From Acidovorax sp. SUPP3334 (GTDB taxonomy: Bacteria; Pseudomonadota; Gammaproteobacteria; Burkholderiales; Burkholderiaceae_C), in assembly GCF_030159055.1 (NCBI RefSeq), contig NZ_BQXQ01000018.1, positions 1 to 64,000 of the forward strand: DNA of 64,000 bases, read 5' to 3'. Of the stretch, positions 1-7,691 are shown in pieces. The notes below the pieces were generated by a model, which ran no database searches, was not told where the DNA came from, and saw only the letters and a list, made by a program, of their open reading frames with translations. A program made the position numbers and the translations under genes. Numbering within the stretch: the first letter of the stretch is position 1; each line of letters starts with the position of its first letter.

Positions 1-71
1 GCGACCTTCCAATGTCAATCTGGCATTCTTATGGCTGTTCATCCGGTGGGATCCCTCTGTGACTCTGAAGC

Positions 72-452
72 GTGTTAACTCCAGTTTCCCAGACCCATTC
101 GGGTGAACAACCTATTGAGACATCACAGCTAGCTCCTTTCTACGATCTGGTTTGTGTGCGCGCCTATGGCGATACAGGGCTGGCGCTTTTCATCGGCGAC
201 GAGGACACGTTCGACGCCGTGGGTCTGCATTCCTGGGAAGCCTTTTGCAAGGACTGCGGCTTTGCCCTCAAGGAGACGCTGATGGAATTGAAGGCCATGG
301 CCAACGCCCTTCTCCCGGCCTGGGACAAGGTTCGCACGCGCGTCGCCCAGCAGAACAAGCCCACAGACGCCGAACGCGCCGTGTTGGAAAAGATGACCGA
401 GGTGTTCAAACTGCACCAGGGTCATGTGATGTCGATGCTGGGAGACGTGTGA
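72..452 (+). pseudogene. HipA-type toxin kinase, C-terminal remnant
   Basis: The translated 126 residues begin with leader-like sequence and then match the C-terminal part of HipA serine/threonine kinases (APFYDLVC, then LALFIGDEDTFD and a helical tail). HipA proteins are about 400-440 residues, so the ATP-binding and catalytic regions are missing. An in-frame stop lies at 66-68 and the best start is GTG at 72, so the gene cannot extend upstream. Its stop overlaps the ATG of the next reading frame (TGATG at 450-454), as in operons where hipA sits inside a type I restriction locus. Inference: remnant of a toxin/restriction island. No function is expected because the kinase core is absent. Confidence 0.6.
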
Positions 453-1003
453 TGACCGACAGTAACTTCGCATTCCAGCAACCCGACTGGCCTGCCCTGC
501 TGCTGGAGGCCCGCCGTGCCGAGGCAGCCGCGCATGCCGGCCCGCGCACTGCATGCTTCTACGCCCGCCGCACGCTGGAGCTTGCCGTGGCCTGGCTGTA
601 CCAGGCCGAGGGGGGCCGGGGCGGTTGCCCGCCCATGCCCTACAAGGCAGATCTGTCGGCCCTTTTGTTCGAACCCAGCTTTCAGCAACTGGTAGCCCCA
701 TCCGTCCCCACAAGATGGATGTGATCCGCCGCCTGGGCAACCAGGCAGTGCACCAAGCCAGGCCGGTGCCGCAGCAAGACGCACTGGCCGCGCTGCGCGA
801 ACTGTTCCACGTGGCCTTCTGGCTGGCGCAGCACTATGCGCGCCGAGTGGCCGACCGGCCCGCTGCGGGGCTGCAGTTTCGCGCTGACCGGTTGCCCCGG
901 CCTGCCGCTATCGATTTGGCCGCTGAGCAAGCCGCCAGCCGGGCCGAGGGCGTTTTCGATCCGCAAAACGTGGAGCAACTGTTCTACGCACTGGAAGAGC
1001 CAC
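452..1003 (+). pseudogene. Type I restriction enzyme HsdR, N-terminal fragment, frameshifted
   Basis: From ATG 452 the frame reads MTDSNFAFQQPDWPALLLEA and ACFYARRTLELAVAWLYQAE, typical of the DUF4145-like N-terminus of HsdR, the ATP-dependent translocase/nuclease subunit of type I restriction systems. Near 700 the match jumps to another frame (MDVIRRLGNQAVHQARPV, then LREVF-like LRELFHVAFWLAQ), which means a single-base frameshift. Similarity stops near 1003, where enoyl-CoA hydratase sequence begins. HsdR is normally about 1000 residues, so under one fifth remains and the helicase and nuclease domains are absent. No hsdM or hsdS is in the window. Confidence 0.65.
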
Positions 1004-1004
1004 C

Positions 1005-1577
1005 TTGCGCGAAGACCCCGTCCAGGGTGCCGCCGACCTGCTGGGCCCGCTGAACGAAGCCGCCACCTTGCTCGCGAACATCGATGCGCCCGTGATCGCC
1101 AAGGTGCACGGCGTGGCGGCGGGCGCGGGCATGAGCCTGATGCTGCTGGCCGACTTCATCCTCGCCGCCGAGGGCACGCGCTTCAACCTGGCGTACATCA
1201 ACCTGGGGGCCTGCTGCGACGTGGGCGCCTCGTGGTCGCTGCCGCGCCAGGTGGGCCTTCGCAGGGCGCTCGAAATCGCGCTGCTGGGCGACACGCTCAC
1301 CAGTGCCGACACCGAGCGCCTGGGCCTGGTCAACCGGGTGGTGCCCTCCGATCAGCTCGATGCCGCCGTCAGCGAACTGGCCGCACGCCTGGCCGCCGGC
1401 CCCACCGTGGCGCTGGGCCACATGCGCCGGCTGATGCGCGCCTCTTTCGACCGCGAACTGCCCGAGCAGTTGGCCGCCGAAGCCCGCGCCTTCGACGACT
1501 GCGCCCGCACGGCCGATCTGCCTGCGGGCATCGCCGCTTTCTACGCCAAGGAAAAGCCACGCTTCGAGGGCCGCTGA
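1005..1577 (+). pseudogene. Enoyl-CoA hydratase/isomerase, N-terminally truncated
   Basis: The 190-residue frame (TTG at 1005 is only a formal start) carries the core of the crotonase family: HGVAAGAGMSLMLLADFILA with the oxyanion-hole glycine loop, the helix after GACCDVGASWSLPRQVG, and the C-terminal FYAKEKPRFEGR ending seen in acyl-CoA hydratases. Crotonases are about 260 residues; the first ~70, including half of the CoA-binding site, are replaced by the HsdR remnant. It lies just before a thiolase gene in the same direction, so an intact copy would have fitted a beta-oxidation or PHA-type operon. Probably inactive. Confidence 0.7.
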
Positions 1578-1767
1578 ATCCGGCGAACCGCCAATCACCG
1601 GCACGCCCGGGCTGACACCCGCGCGGCATCCGCCAGCGGCCCGCACGCCTACCATTCAGCCCGTGCGCGGCGCGCGCGCCCGCCGGCCGCTTGCCCCGCC
1701 TTCACCGCTGTCTGCCATCCCTTTCGTCCATTCGCCCATCCGTCCATTCCTTGAGGAGACCCTTGCC

Positions 1768-2955
1768 ATGAACCACCGCGACGTCTTCATCGTCAGCACC
1801 GCCCGCACCGCCATCGGCACCTTCGGCGGCACGCTCAAGGACGTGCCCAACAGCCAGCTGGCCACCACCGTCACGCGCGCCGCCATCGAACGCAGCGGCC
1901 TCGCGCCCGACACGGTGGGCCACATGGTCATGGGCAACGTCATCCCCACCGACACCAAGGACGCCTACCTGGCCCGCGTGGCCGCCATCGATGCGGGCTG
2001 CCCCATCGAGACGCCGGCCTTCAACGTGAACCGCCTGTGCGGCTCGGGCCTGCAGGCCATCGTTTCGGCGGCGCAGGCCATCATGCTGGGCGACTGCGAC
2101 GTGGCCATCGGCGGCGGCAGCGAATCCATGAGCCGCGGCCCCTACTTCGACACCGCCGCGCGCTACGGCCAGCGCATGGGCGATGCCAAGAGCATCGACT
2201 ACATGCTGGGCATCCTTCACGACCCCTGGCAGAAGATGCACATGGGCATCACCGCCGAGAACGTGGCCGAGCGCTACCGCATCAGCCGCGACATGCAGGA
2301 CGAACTGGCCGCCGCCAGCCAACACCGCGCCGCCGCGGCCATCGCCGCCGGGTACTTCAAGGAACAGATCGTTCCCGTGGAGATCGCCACGCGCAAGGGC
2401 ACCGTGCTGTTCGACACCGACGAGCACGTGCGCGGCAACACCACGCTCGAAGTGCTGGCCGGCATGAAGCCCGCGTTCAAGAAAGACGGCGGCAGCGTCA
2501 CCGCCGGCAATGCCTCGGGCATCAACGACGGTGCCGCCGCCGTGGTGCTGGTGGGCGGCGACCGCGTCGCGGCCCTGGGTGCCAGGCCGCTCGCGCGCCT
2601 CGTCGGCTACGCGCACGCGGGCGTGGACCCGGCCTACATGGGCATCGGCCCGGTGCCTGCCACGCGCCAGGTGCTGCAGCGCACCGGCCTGCAGATCGAG
2701 GACATGGACGTCATCGAAGCCAACGAAGCCTTCGCCGCCCAGGCCTGCGCCGTCATCCAGGAACTCGGCCTGGACCCCGCCAAGGTCAACCCCAACGGCT
2801 CGGGCATCTCACTGGGCCACCCGGTGGGCGCCACCGGCGCGATCATCACGACCAAGGCCATTGCCGAGCTGCACCGCACGGGCGGGCGCTATGCGCTGGT
2901 GACGATGTGCATCGGCGGCGGGCAGGGCATCGCGGCCATCTTCGAGCGGGTTTGA
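1768..2955 (+). CDS. bktB: Acetyl-CoA C-acyltransferase (thiolase, BktB type)
   Basis: A complete 395-residue thiolase. It condenses or cleaves acyl-CoAs (acetoacetyl-CoA or beta-ketovaleryl-CoA) in the cytosol for beta-oxidation or polyhydroxyalkanoate supply. Visible landmarks are the nucleophilic Cys91 in NVNRLCGSGLQAI, the GHPVGATGA histidine motif near residue 352, and the second active-site cysteine in MCIGGGQG near residue 382. ATG 1768 is chosen because GAGGAGA precedes it at 1753 and the family N-terminus (DVFIVSTARTAIG) starts there; an upstream GTG at 1663 only adds low-complexity sequence. BktB and PhaA-like enzymes are hard to separate by eye, so the symbol is tentative. The truncated hydratase lies directly upstream. 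Confidence 0.88.
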   Translation: MNHRDVFIVSTARTAIGTFGGTLKDVPNSQLATTVTRAAIERSGLAPDTVGHMVMGNVIPTDTKDAYLARVAAIDAGCPIETPAFNVNRLCGSGLQAIVSAAQAIMLGDCDVAIGGGSESMSRGPYFDTAARYGQRMGDAKSIDYMLGILHDPWQKMHMGITAENVAERYRISRDMQDELAAASQHRAAAAIAAGYFKEQIVPVEIATRKGTVLFDTDEHVRGNTTLEVLAGMKPAFKKDGGSVTAGNASGINDGAAAVVLVGGDRVAALGARPLARLVGYAHAGVDPAYMGIGPVPATRQVLQRTGLQIEDMDVIEANEAFAAQACAVIQELGLDPAKVNPNGSGISLGHPVGATGAIITTKAIAELHRTGGRYALVTMCIGGGQGIAAIFERV

Positions 2956-3028
2956 AACGGTTGGAAACAGCCGGGGCAAAAGGCATGCGACCGACTAGGA
3001 TCGCTGCTTTTGTCTCGCCCACTCGACG

Positions 3029-3421
3029 ATGCCTTACATCTACCAGAATGCCGAAGCCCTGGAGGGAACCAGCAAGGTCGGCAGCAAGCACTGCGTCGCC
3101 CTGCTGCAGCACTATGCGCAACTGCCCCACACCAGTTCCTGGAAACCGGGCGAGACCGTCTTCGGCAACGCCAACATCAAGAAGGGCACGGCGATCGCCA
3201 CCTTCAACGGCAAGGGCCGCTATGGCAGCCTGCCCACGGGCAACCACGCGGCGTTCTTCATCTCGCAGGACCCCGGCGGCATCTGGGTCATGGACCAGTG
3301 GCTGAGCGATTCGCAAAAGCCCAAGGTGTCCATGCGCTACATCCGCCCCCAGGTCCAGCGCAAGAACGGGGATTTCGTCGATCCCAGCAACAACGCCGCC
3401 GCGTATTCCGTCATCGAGTGA
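3029..3421 (+). CDS. BPSL0067-family protein (putative peptidoglycan amidase)
   Basis: A 130-residue protein starting MPYIYQNAEALEGTSKVGSK. It matches the BPSL0067 family, which has an NlpC/P60-CHAP-like fold: Cys22 (GSKHCVALLQ) is the probable nucleophile and His73 (GNHAAFFIS) its partner. From memory, members of this family include type VI secretion amidase effectors (Tae2-like); that assignment is family knowledge, not shown here. It has no signal peptide, as expected for an exported toxin. A small secreted protein starts 20 bp downstream, the arrangement of a toxin with a periplasmic immunity partner. No VgrG, PAAR or T6SS gene is within the window. Confidence 0.7.
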   Translation: MPYIYQNAEALEGTSKVGSKHCVALLQHYAQLPHTSSWKPGETVFGNANIKKGTAIATFNGKGRYGSLPTGNHAAFFISQDPGGIWVMDQWLSDSQKPKVSMRYIRPQVQRKNGDFVDPSNNAAAYSVIE

Positions 3422-3441
3422 CCGACCGAGAAAAGGCCCAC

Positions 3442-3933
3442 ATGCGCTCCACCCCCCTTTTGCGCCGCCCTGCAGCCCGAGCGGCGGCGCTGGTTGCCCT
3501 CACCGCAGCGCTCTTGTCTGGCGTGTCCGCTCCAGCGACTGCCGCCACGGCATCGCTGGAATGCCCCGCCACCGTGCGCCTCACCTCGCCCCGCGCTGAG
3601 GCTGCCGGCCTGCCGGCGGGCACCGAGATCGTGCTCGACCAGAGCCCCCTGCGCCTGACCGGCCACAACGTCTTCGACGGCCCGCCAGCGCAGGGCGCAG
3701 CCCTCATGCCGCAGTCGGACAAGCCGGCCAAAGGGGGCAAGGGCCAGGGCGGTTCCACGGCGGTGTGGGCCTTCGAGGGCGACTACCCCCAAGGCAAGTT
3801 TCTCGCATGCGACTACGCCGGCGGTGCCGTGCGCGTGGTGCAGCGTGTGGACGATGCAGTGAAGCGCTGTACCGCCCAATCGAGCACCTCCAAGAATCCG
3901 GCCACGCTGCAGACACGGTTCCAGTGCGATTGA
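3442..3933 (+). CDS. Secreted STY0301-like protein, possible immunity partner
   Basis: The 163-residue product starts at ATG 3442 with a clear signal peptide (LVALTAALLSGVSAPATA, cleavage near residue 35), so it should be periplasmic. The mature part resembles STY0301-type proteins: SLECPATVRL near the N-terminus, a lysine/glycine loop (SDKPAKGGKGQGG), then W-AFEGDYPQGKFLACDYAG and a final cysteine pair (RCTAQ, RFQCD) that could form disulfides. It follows the amidase-like gene by 20 bp in the same direction. Inference: it neutralises that amidase in the periplasm. A stand-alone envelope role cannot be excluded. Confidence 0.6.
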   Translation: MRSTPLLRRPAARAAALVALTAALLSGVSAPATAATASLECPATVRLTSPRAEAAGLPAGTEIVLDQSPLRLTGHNVFDGPPAQGAALMPQSDKPAKGGKGQGGSTAVWAFEGDYPQGKFLACDYAGGAVRVVQRVDDAVKRCTAQSSTSKNPATLQTRFQCD

Positions 3934-4010
3934 GCCGCGCCTGACAGCGCGCGGCGGATGGCCTCGGCTCAGGGCGCCTACCGCCCCGGCCATGGTCACT
4001 GCCACCATGC

Positions 4011-4035
4011 GTTTGCTACGTTTTTAATAGCAAAC
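4011..4035. repeat. Hairpin copy of the interspersed GCTAT/ATAGC repeat
   Basis: GTTTGCTA and ATAGCAAAC form an inverted repeat around a T-rich loop. This is the hairpin part of the ~50-bp repeat found complete at 12005, 24388, 36916 and 52474. It lies between convergent genes and may act as a transcription stop. Confidence 0.6.
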
Positions 4036-4067
4036 CAGGCAATCAATCCGCCGGCGTGGCGTATTTT

Positions 4068-4316
4068 TTATTTGTAGAACGCTTCCACCGCGCCCTTGAG
4101 CGTAATCATCAGCGGCCGGCCCTTGCGGTCCACCGTCTTGCCGGCAGGCACCTTCACCCAGCCGCCGCTCACACAGTATTCCTCCACGTCGAACCGCTCC
4201 TTGCCATTGAAGCGGATGCCGATGTCGTGCTCGAACACGGCCGCGACATGGTGCGGGCTGCGCGGGTCGATGGAGAGGTGGTCAGGCAGGGCGGGGCGTT
4301 GGGATGCGTCGGTCAT
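4068..4316 (-). CDS. DUF3297 family protein
   Basis: A short cytosolic protein of 82 residues (MTDASQRPALPDHLSIDPRS to VEAFYK). The block SPHHVAAVFEHDIGIRFNGK followed by DVEEYCVSGGWVKVPAGKT is characteristic of DUF3297, a small conserved proteobacterial family without a known function. The length is full for the family and the start follows an AT-rich leader that is interrupted by a MITE-like element 10 bp upstream (4327-4425), so its promoter may have been changed by that insertion. Confidence 0.85.
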   Translation of the reverse strand: MTDASQRPALPDHLSIDPRSPHHVAAVFEHDIGIRFNGKERFDVEEYCVSGGWVKVPAGKTVDRKGRPLMITLKGAVEAFYK

Positions 4317-4326
4317 AAGGTTATTG

Positions 4327-4425
4327 GGAACCTCTCAAAATCTCCGAATTTGCAAGTTCGAGCGCCGTAACTCTTTGATTGATAAGGGTTTCAATTGGCT
4401 GGGATCGGGGTTTTGAGAGGTTTCC
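4327..4425. mobile_element. 99-bp MITE-like element with TATTG target duplication
   Basis: GGAACCTCTCAAAA at 4327-4340 and TTTTGAGAGGTTTCC at 4411-4425 are near-perfect terminal inverted repeats (one base insertion). The five bases TATTG occur on both outer sides (4322-4326 and 4426-4430), as expected for a target-site duplication. The 70-bp interior codes for nothing. This is a non-autonomous element mobilised in trans by an IS whose transposase is not in the window. Confidence 0.75.
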
Positions 4426-4546
4426 TATTGATTGAATTCAAGTTTCGAAAGGTTTTTTATATATTTAAAAACTAGTCATCATGCTGGTTCACCTAAATAA
4501 TTTAAATCACTGCCTATAACGCCCTTGCCATGAAAGAAGATCGCAT

Positions 4547-4918
4547 ATGGTAATCGCCTCTTCAGAAATCTGGAAAGATTTGGTTCAGCTTGCCTCGAAT
4601 GTCGATACGGTGGGATTCAGGCAATTGGGTCAAAAAATCGAGTACACGCCGAATACGGATTTGGTCAAAGACCTGGGCCTGACCGGTGACGATGCCTTTC
4701 AATTCATGGAGGCCTTCGCTTTGAAATTCAACGTGGACAAGGGCGATTATCGGTCATCGGACTACTTCGGCTCGGAAGGTTTGTGGCTGCTTTCCATGTT
4801 CAAGAAACCTGCGCCAACGCTGCCCATCACACTGGGCATGCTTCTCGTGGCAGCGCGCGAGGGAACCTGGGACACGCAGCGGCTACGGCAGGCGCATGAA
4901 AGACAGCAATATGATTGA
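4547..4918 (+). CDS. DUF1493 family (acyl-carrier-like) protein
   Basis: The 123-residue product has the features of DUF1493: an N-terminal helix, TDLVKDLGLTGDDAFQFMEA in the position of an acyl-carrier-protein-like helix 2, then FALKFNVDKGDYRSSDYFGS and a C-terminal stretch TLPITLGMLLVAAREGTWD. The residue corresponding to the phosphopantetheine serine is Asp (GDDAF), so carrier function is doubtful. Base composition of 4430-5330 is much richer in A+T than the surroundings, which suggests transfer. A convergent gene for a secreted protein follows 17 bp after its stop. Role unknown. Confidence 0.75.
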   Translation: MVIASSEIWKDLVQLASNVDTVGFRQLGQKIEYTPNTDLVKDLGLTGDDAFQFMEAFALKFNVDKGDYRSSDYFGSEGLWLLSMFKKPAPTLPITLGMLLVAAREGTWDTQRLRQAHERQQYD

Positions 4919-4935
4919 ATTCATCATGCAGACCG

Positions 4936-5316
4936 TCAGCAAATAACCCCGATTTTACTTTTACCCGATTTCAAGTCGATTCCTACGTAGCAGATGTATT
5001 GCGCCGATCTTTTTTTATAACAGACCAAATCATTGTTCTTGCGCATTCTTTCACCAGCTTCCGATGGGCACGCATTGGGAAGATCGCTACCCATCTGATC
5101 GAATATCTCCTTGGCCGCTTGTTTCTCTATTTTGATGGAAATGCTGGAGCCGGATTTTTCAGCAGGCCGGGGGTCGCTCAGTTCTCCTGAATACAATCCA
5201 TACCCCGCATCCAGTGGCTTGTAATCAAACCGCCAATCACTTTCTTGAGAAAAACATTTTGCCGAGGCCAGGAGAAAAATAAAACAGCCAAGCACTTTCC
5301 CAATGATTATTTTCAT
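4936..5316 (-). CDS. Small secreted protein of unknown function
   Basis: A 126-residue protein with an N-terminal signal peptide (KVLGCFIFLLASAKC then FSQES). The mature region has the recurring pattern GYGLYSGELSDP, KISI-like SSISIKIEKQAAKEIFDQMG, and a cysteine-containing end (LPNACPSEAGERMRKNNDL, QYICYVGIDLKSGKSKIG). I recognise this as a family of small periplasmic proteins in proteobacteria but cannot name a function. It is convergent with the DUF1493 gene and equally AT-rich, so both probably arrived together. An immunity or accessory role next to a secreted toxin is conceivable but unsupported. Confidence 0.6.
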   Translation of the reverse strand: MKIIIGKVLGCFIFLLASAKCFSQESDWRFDYKPLDAGYGLYSGELSDPRPAEKSGSSISIKIEKQAAKEIFDQMGSDLPNACPSEAGERMRKNNDLVCYKKRSAQYICYVGIDLKSGKSKIGVIC

Positions 5317-5348
5317 TGATCAAAATCCCGTTTAATTTTTCACATCGA

Positions 5349-6602
5349 TTACCGCAGCATCGCATACCCCACCCCGATCGCCGCCGCCAGACCCACCGCA
5401 TCCGCCACCAGCGCACACGCCAGCGCATGGCGCGCGTGCCTAATGCCCACGCTGCCGAAATACACCGCCAGCACGTAGAAGGTCGTTTCCGTTGATCCCT
5501 GCACGATGGCGGCCAGGCGGCCGGCGAAGGAATCCACACCGTGGGTCTGCATGACGTCGATCATCAAGCCCCGCGCACCCGCGCCGGAAAGCACCTTCAT
5601 CAGCCCCACGGGCAAGGCCGGCAGGAAATCGGTGTTCCAGCCCATGGCGGCCACGCCCGCCCCGATGGCGCCCAGCAGCGCGTCCATGCAGCCGGCCGCG
5701 CGGAACACGCCGATGGCCGCGAGGATGGAGATGAGGTAGGGCACGATCTGCACCGCAACGCCGAAGCCTTCCTTGGCGCCTTCGATGAAGGCGTCGTACA
5801 CGTTGATTCGCCGCACGGCGCCGGCCACGACGAAGAGCATGACCACGCCCAGGATGACGGCCGCCCCCGTGGTGCCGGCCACGCTCGCGGCCTGCTCGGC
5901 CGGCAGCCGGGCCAGCGCCGTCACCGCCGCTGCCAGCAGCCCGGCCACGGTCAGCACGGGCAGCAGAAAACGCCAGCGCCACAAGGGCAGGCGCTGGCAC
6001 ACGGCCACGGCCAGCACGCCCGCCAATAGCGAGGCGAAGGTGACGAGCAGCGTCGGCAGGAAGATGTCCGCCGCGTTGAAGCCCGCGCCCAGCCCCTGCT
6101 TGAGGGCCAGGCTCTGGCGAATGGCGATGACCGAAGTGGGAATGAGCGTAAGGCCCGCGGTGTTCAGCACCACGAACATGATCTGCGCGTTGCTGGCGGT
6201 GCCGGGCGGGCCGGTGTTGAGCGCCTGCAATTCGCGCATGGCGGTGAGGCCCAGGGGCGTGGCGGCGTTGTCCAGGCCCAGCAGGTTGGCCGAGAGGTTC
6301 ATCGTCATCGCGCCCTGTGCGGGGTGGCCGTCCGGCACGCCGGGAAACAGCCGCCGCAGCAGCGGAGAGGCCGCCCGGGCGAGCAGTTCGATCATGCCGG
6401 CGCGTTCGCCCACGCGCAGCAGTCCCAGCCAGAGCGCCATCACGCCCGCCAGGCCCAGCGAGATCTCGAAGCCCGAACGCGCGGCATCGAAGAGCGCCGC
6501 CAGCAGGGCCTGGAAGATGCCGTCCGCACCCAGCACCCATCGCACGACCGCCGTGGCGAAGGCCACGGTGAAGAACCCGATCCAGACCCAGTTGAGCGCC
6601 AT
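5349..6602 (-). CDS. SpmA-SpmB fusion, nucleoside-recognition (Gate) membrane protein
   Basis: A 417-residue polytopic membrane protein with two successive Gate domains. The first half (to about residue 200) resembles spore maturation protein A: TMNLSANLLGLDNAATPLGL and ASNAQIMFVVLNTAGLTLIP. The second half (from about 235) resembles SpmB: YDAFIEGAKEGFGVAVQIVPYLI, PALPVGLMKVLSGAGARG, STETTFYVLAVYFGSVGIR. In Bacillus these are separate genes; in non-sporulating proteobacteria the fused form is common and its substrate is unknown. About eight to ten hydrophobic segments are visible. It begins with a 27-bp gap after the next gene upstream on the same strand, so the three genes at 5349-7523 may form an operon. 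Confidence 0.82.
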   Translation of the reverse strand: MALNWVWIGFFTVAFATAVVRWVLGADGIFQALLAALFDAARSGFEISLGLAGVMALWLGLLRVGERAGMIELLARAASPLLRRLFPGVPDGHPAQGAMTMNLSANLLGLDNAATPLGLTAMRELQALNTGPPGTASNAQIMFVVLNTAGLTLIPTSVIAIRQSLALKQGLGAGFNAADIFLPTLLVTFASLLAGVLAVAVCQRLPLWRWRFLLPVLTVAGLLAAAVTALARLPAEQAASVAGTTGAAVILGVVMLFVVAGAVRRINVYDAFIEGAKEGFGVAVQIVPYLISILAAIGVFRAAGCMDALLGAIGAGVAAMGWNTDFLPALPVGLMKVLSGAGARGLMIDVMQTHGVDSFAGRLAAIVQGSTETTFYVLAVYFGSVGIRHARHALACALVADAVGLAAAIGVGYAMLR

Positions 6603-6629
6603 GGACGGGAATGGTAGCCGCAGGGGGCG

Positions 6630-7121
6630 CTACAAAAATCCGATCCAGCGCCCGGCCAGCACGGCGCCCAGCCACAGCGTGAGCGACACCGCGGCCTGCG
6701 CGCGCACGAGGCCGCCGGCTTGCCCCTCGCGCAGCGCGCGGCCCCAGTGGCCGCTGGCGTGCAGCGCCAGCGCGTTACCCAGCGCCAGGGCGATGACGCC
6801 GACCTTCACCACGAAGGCCGGGTTGGCCAGATAGTCCACCGGGCGGGTGGCGAAGAGCCACAGCCCGGTGGCCAGGGCCAGCGTGAGCCCGGCCGCCGCC
6901 GCGCGCGACAGGAACGGGCCGAGCAGCGCGAGCGGAATGCGGCGGCCGACGATTCCCAGAAGGCGCAGGTCCAGCAGCAACGCCGCACCCACGCCCAGGC
7001 CCAGCGCGGCGATGTGCGAGGCATTGACCACCAGGTAGGCCGTGCCGGAACGCCGCAGCCAGGCGGCCGGTGCCGACGCGGCCAGGGTGTCCAGCAGGGG
7101 CGAGAGCCAGGCGAGATCCAC
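6630..7121 (-). CDS. Four-helix integral membrane protein (DUF2214/DUF6644-like)
   Basis: The 163-residue product has four to five hydrophobic segments: ASHIAALGLGVGAALLLDL, LALLGPFLSRAAAAGLTLAL, VVKVGVIALALGNALAL and AAVSLTLWLGAVLAGRW. The lone histidines in the first and third segments (ASHIAAL, ALHASGHWG) recall cytochrome-b561-like or copper-resistance-D-like folds, but no heme motif can be proven. It starts 6 bp downstream of the stop of the small secreted DUF6152 gene, which points to co-transcription. Function unknown. Confidence 0.6.
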   Translation of the reverse strand: MDLAWLSPLLDTLAASAPAAWLRRSGTAYLVVNASHIAALGLGVGAALLLDLRLLGIVGRRIPLALLGPFLSRAAAAGLTLALATGLWLFATRPVDYLANPAFVVKVGVIALALGNALALHASGHWGRALREGQAGGLVRAQAAVSLTLWLGAVLAGRWIGFL

Positions 7122-7127
7122 GCGCTT

Positions 7128-7523
7128 TCAGTTTTTGGGTTTCTGAATGCGCTCGGGGTACAGGTCGTAGGTCTTGCCGCCCACCTTGATCTGCACGGCC
7201 TTCATGCGCAACTGGGAGGCGTCCCGGTCGCGGTTGCCGGTGGCAGTGATGGCATCGCCCGGCTTGGCGGACGCTTCGCTGAAACCCGATCGCTCGGTTT
7301 GCGACGGATTGCCCAGTTCCACGCGCCAGACGGCGCCCTCGGCGGTTTTCACCTCCAGTGTCGGATGGGGCGGCGCCATCTGCACGCGCTGCACCGTGCC
7401 GGCGAGTTCGGACTGGGCTTCTTCCGCCCAGGACCAGCCGTGGTGCGCCTGCGCGGGGCCCGCGAACAGGGCGGCAACGGCGATGGCGCCGCTGCTGACA
7501 ACGGAACGGGTGATGACGGTCAT
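7128..7523 (-). CDS. DUF6152 family periplasmic protein
   Basis: A 131-residue secreted protein. The start at 7523 is preceded by a strong GGAGG and opens a signal peptide that ends at GPAQA-HHGW; an upstream start would add unrelated sequence. The mature protein has the typical HHGWSWAEEAQSELAGTVQ opening, then NPHPTL-like APPHPTLEVKT and WRVELGNPSQTERSG, and ends with the metal-neutral tail YPERIQK. The family is small, periplasmic and uncharacterised; its histidine-rich mature N-terminus suggests metal contact (inference). Located first in a likely three-gene operon with two membrane proteins. Confidence 0.75.
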   Translation of the reverse strand: MTVITRSVVSSGAIAVAALFAGPAQAHHGWSWAEEAQSELAGTVQRVQMAPPHPTLEVKTAEGAVWRVELGNPSQTERSGFSEASAKPGDAITATGNRDRDASQLRMKAVQIKVGGKTYDLYPERIQKPKN

Positions 7524-7691
7524 GGGATACCTCCAGGCAACGTTGTTTTCACGGGATGGCGCGATGCGCAGAGCCTGCGCGCCGCGCCCATGGGCGGCAG
7601 CCATCCTGCACGCAGCGGGGCCTGTCGCCAAACGAAGGCCCTACGGCCATGCGGGTTCGCGCGCCGGCACGCCGATGGTTCCGCCGATGGT

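Noticed and set aside
1-106. Open frame entering from the left edge and ending at 104-106 (…NSSFPDPFG).
   Set aside because: Only 34 codons, no recognisable family, and it overlaps the HipA remnant; could be chance.
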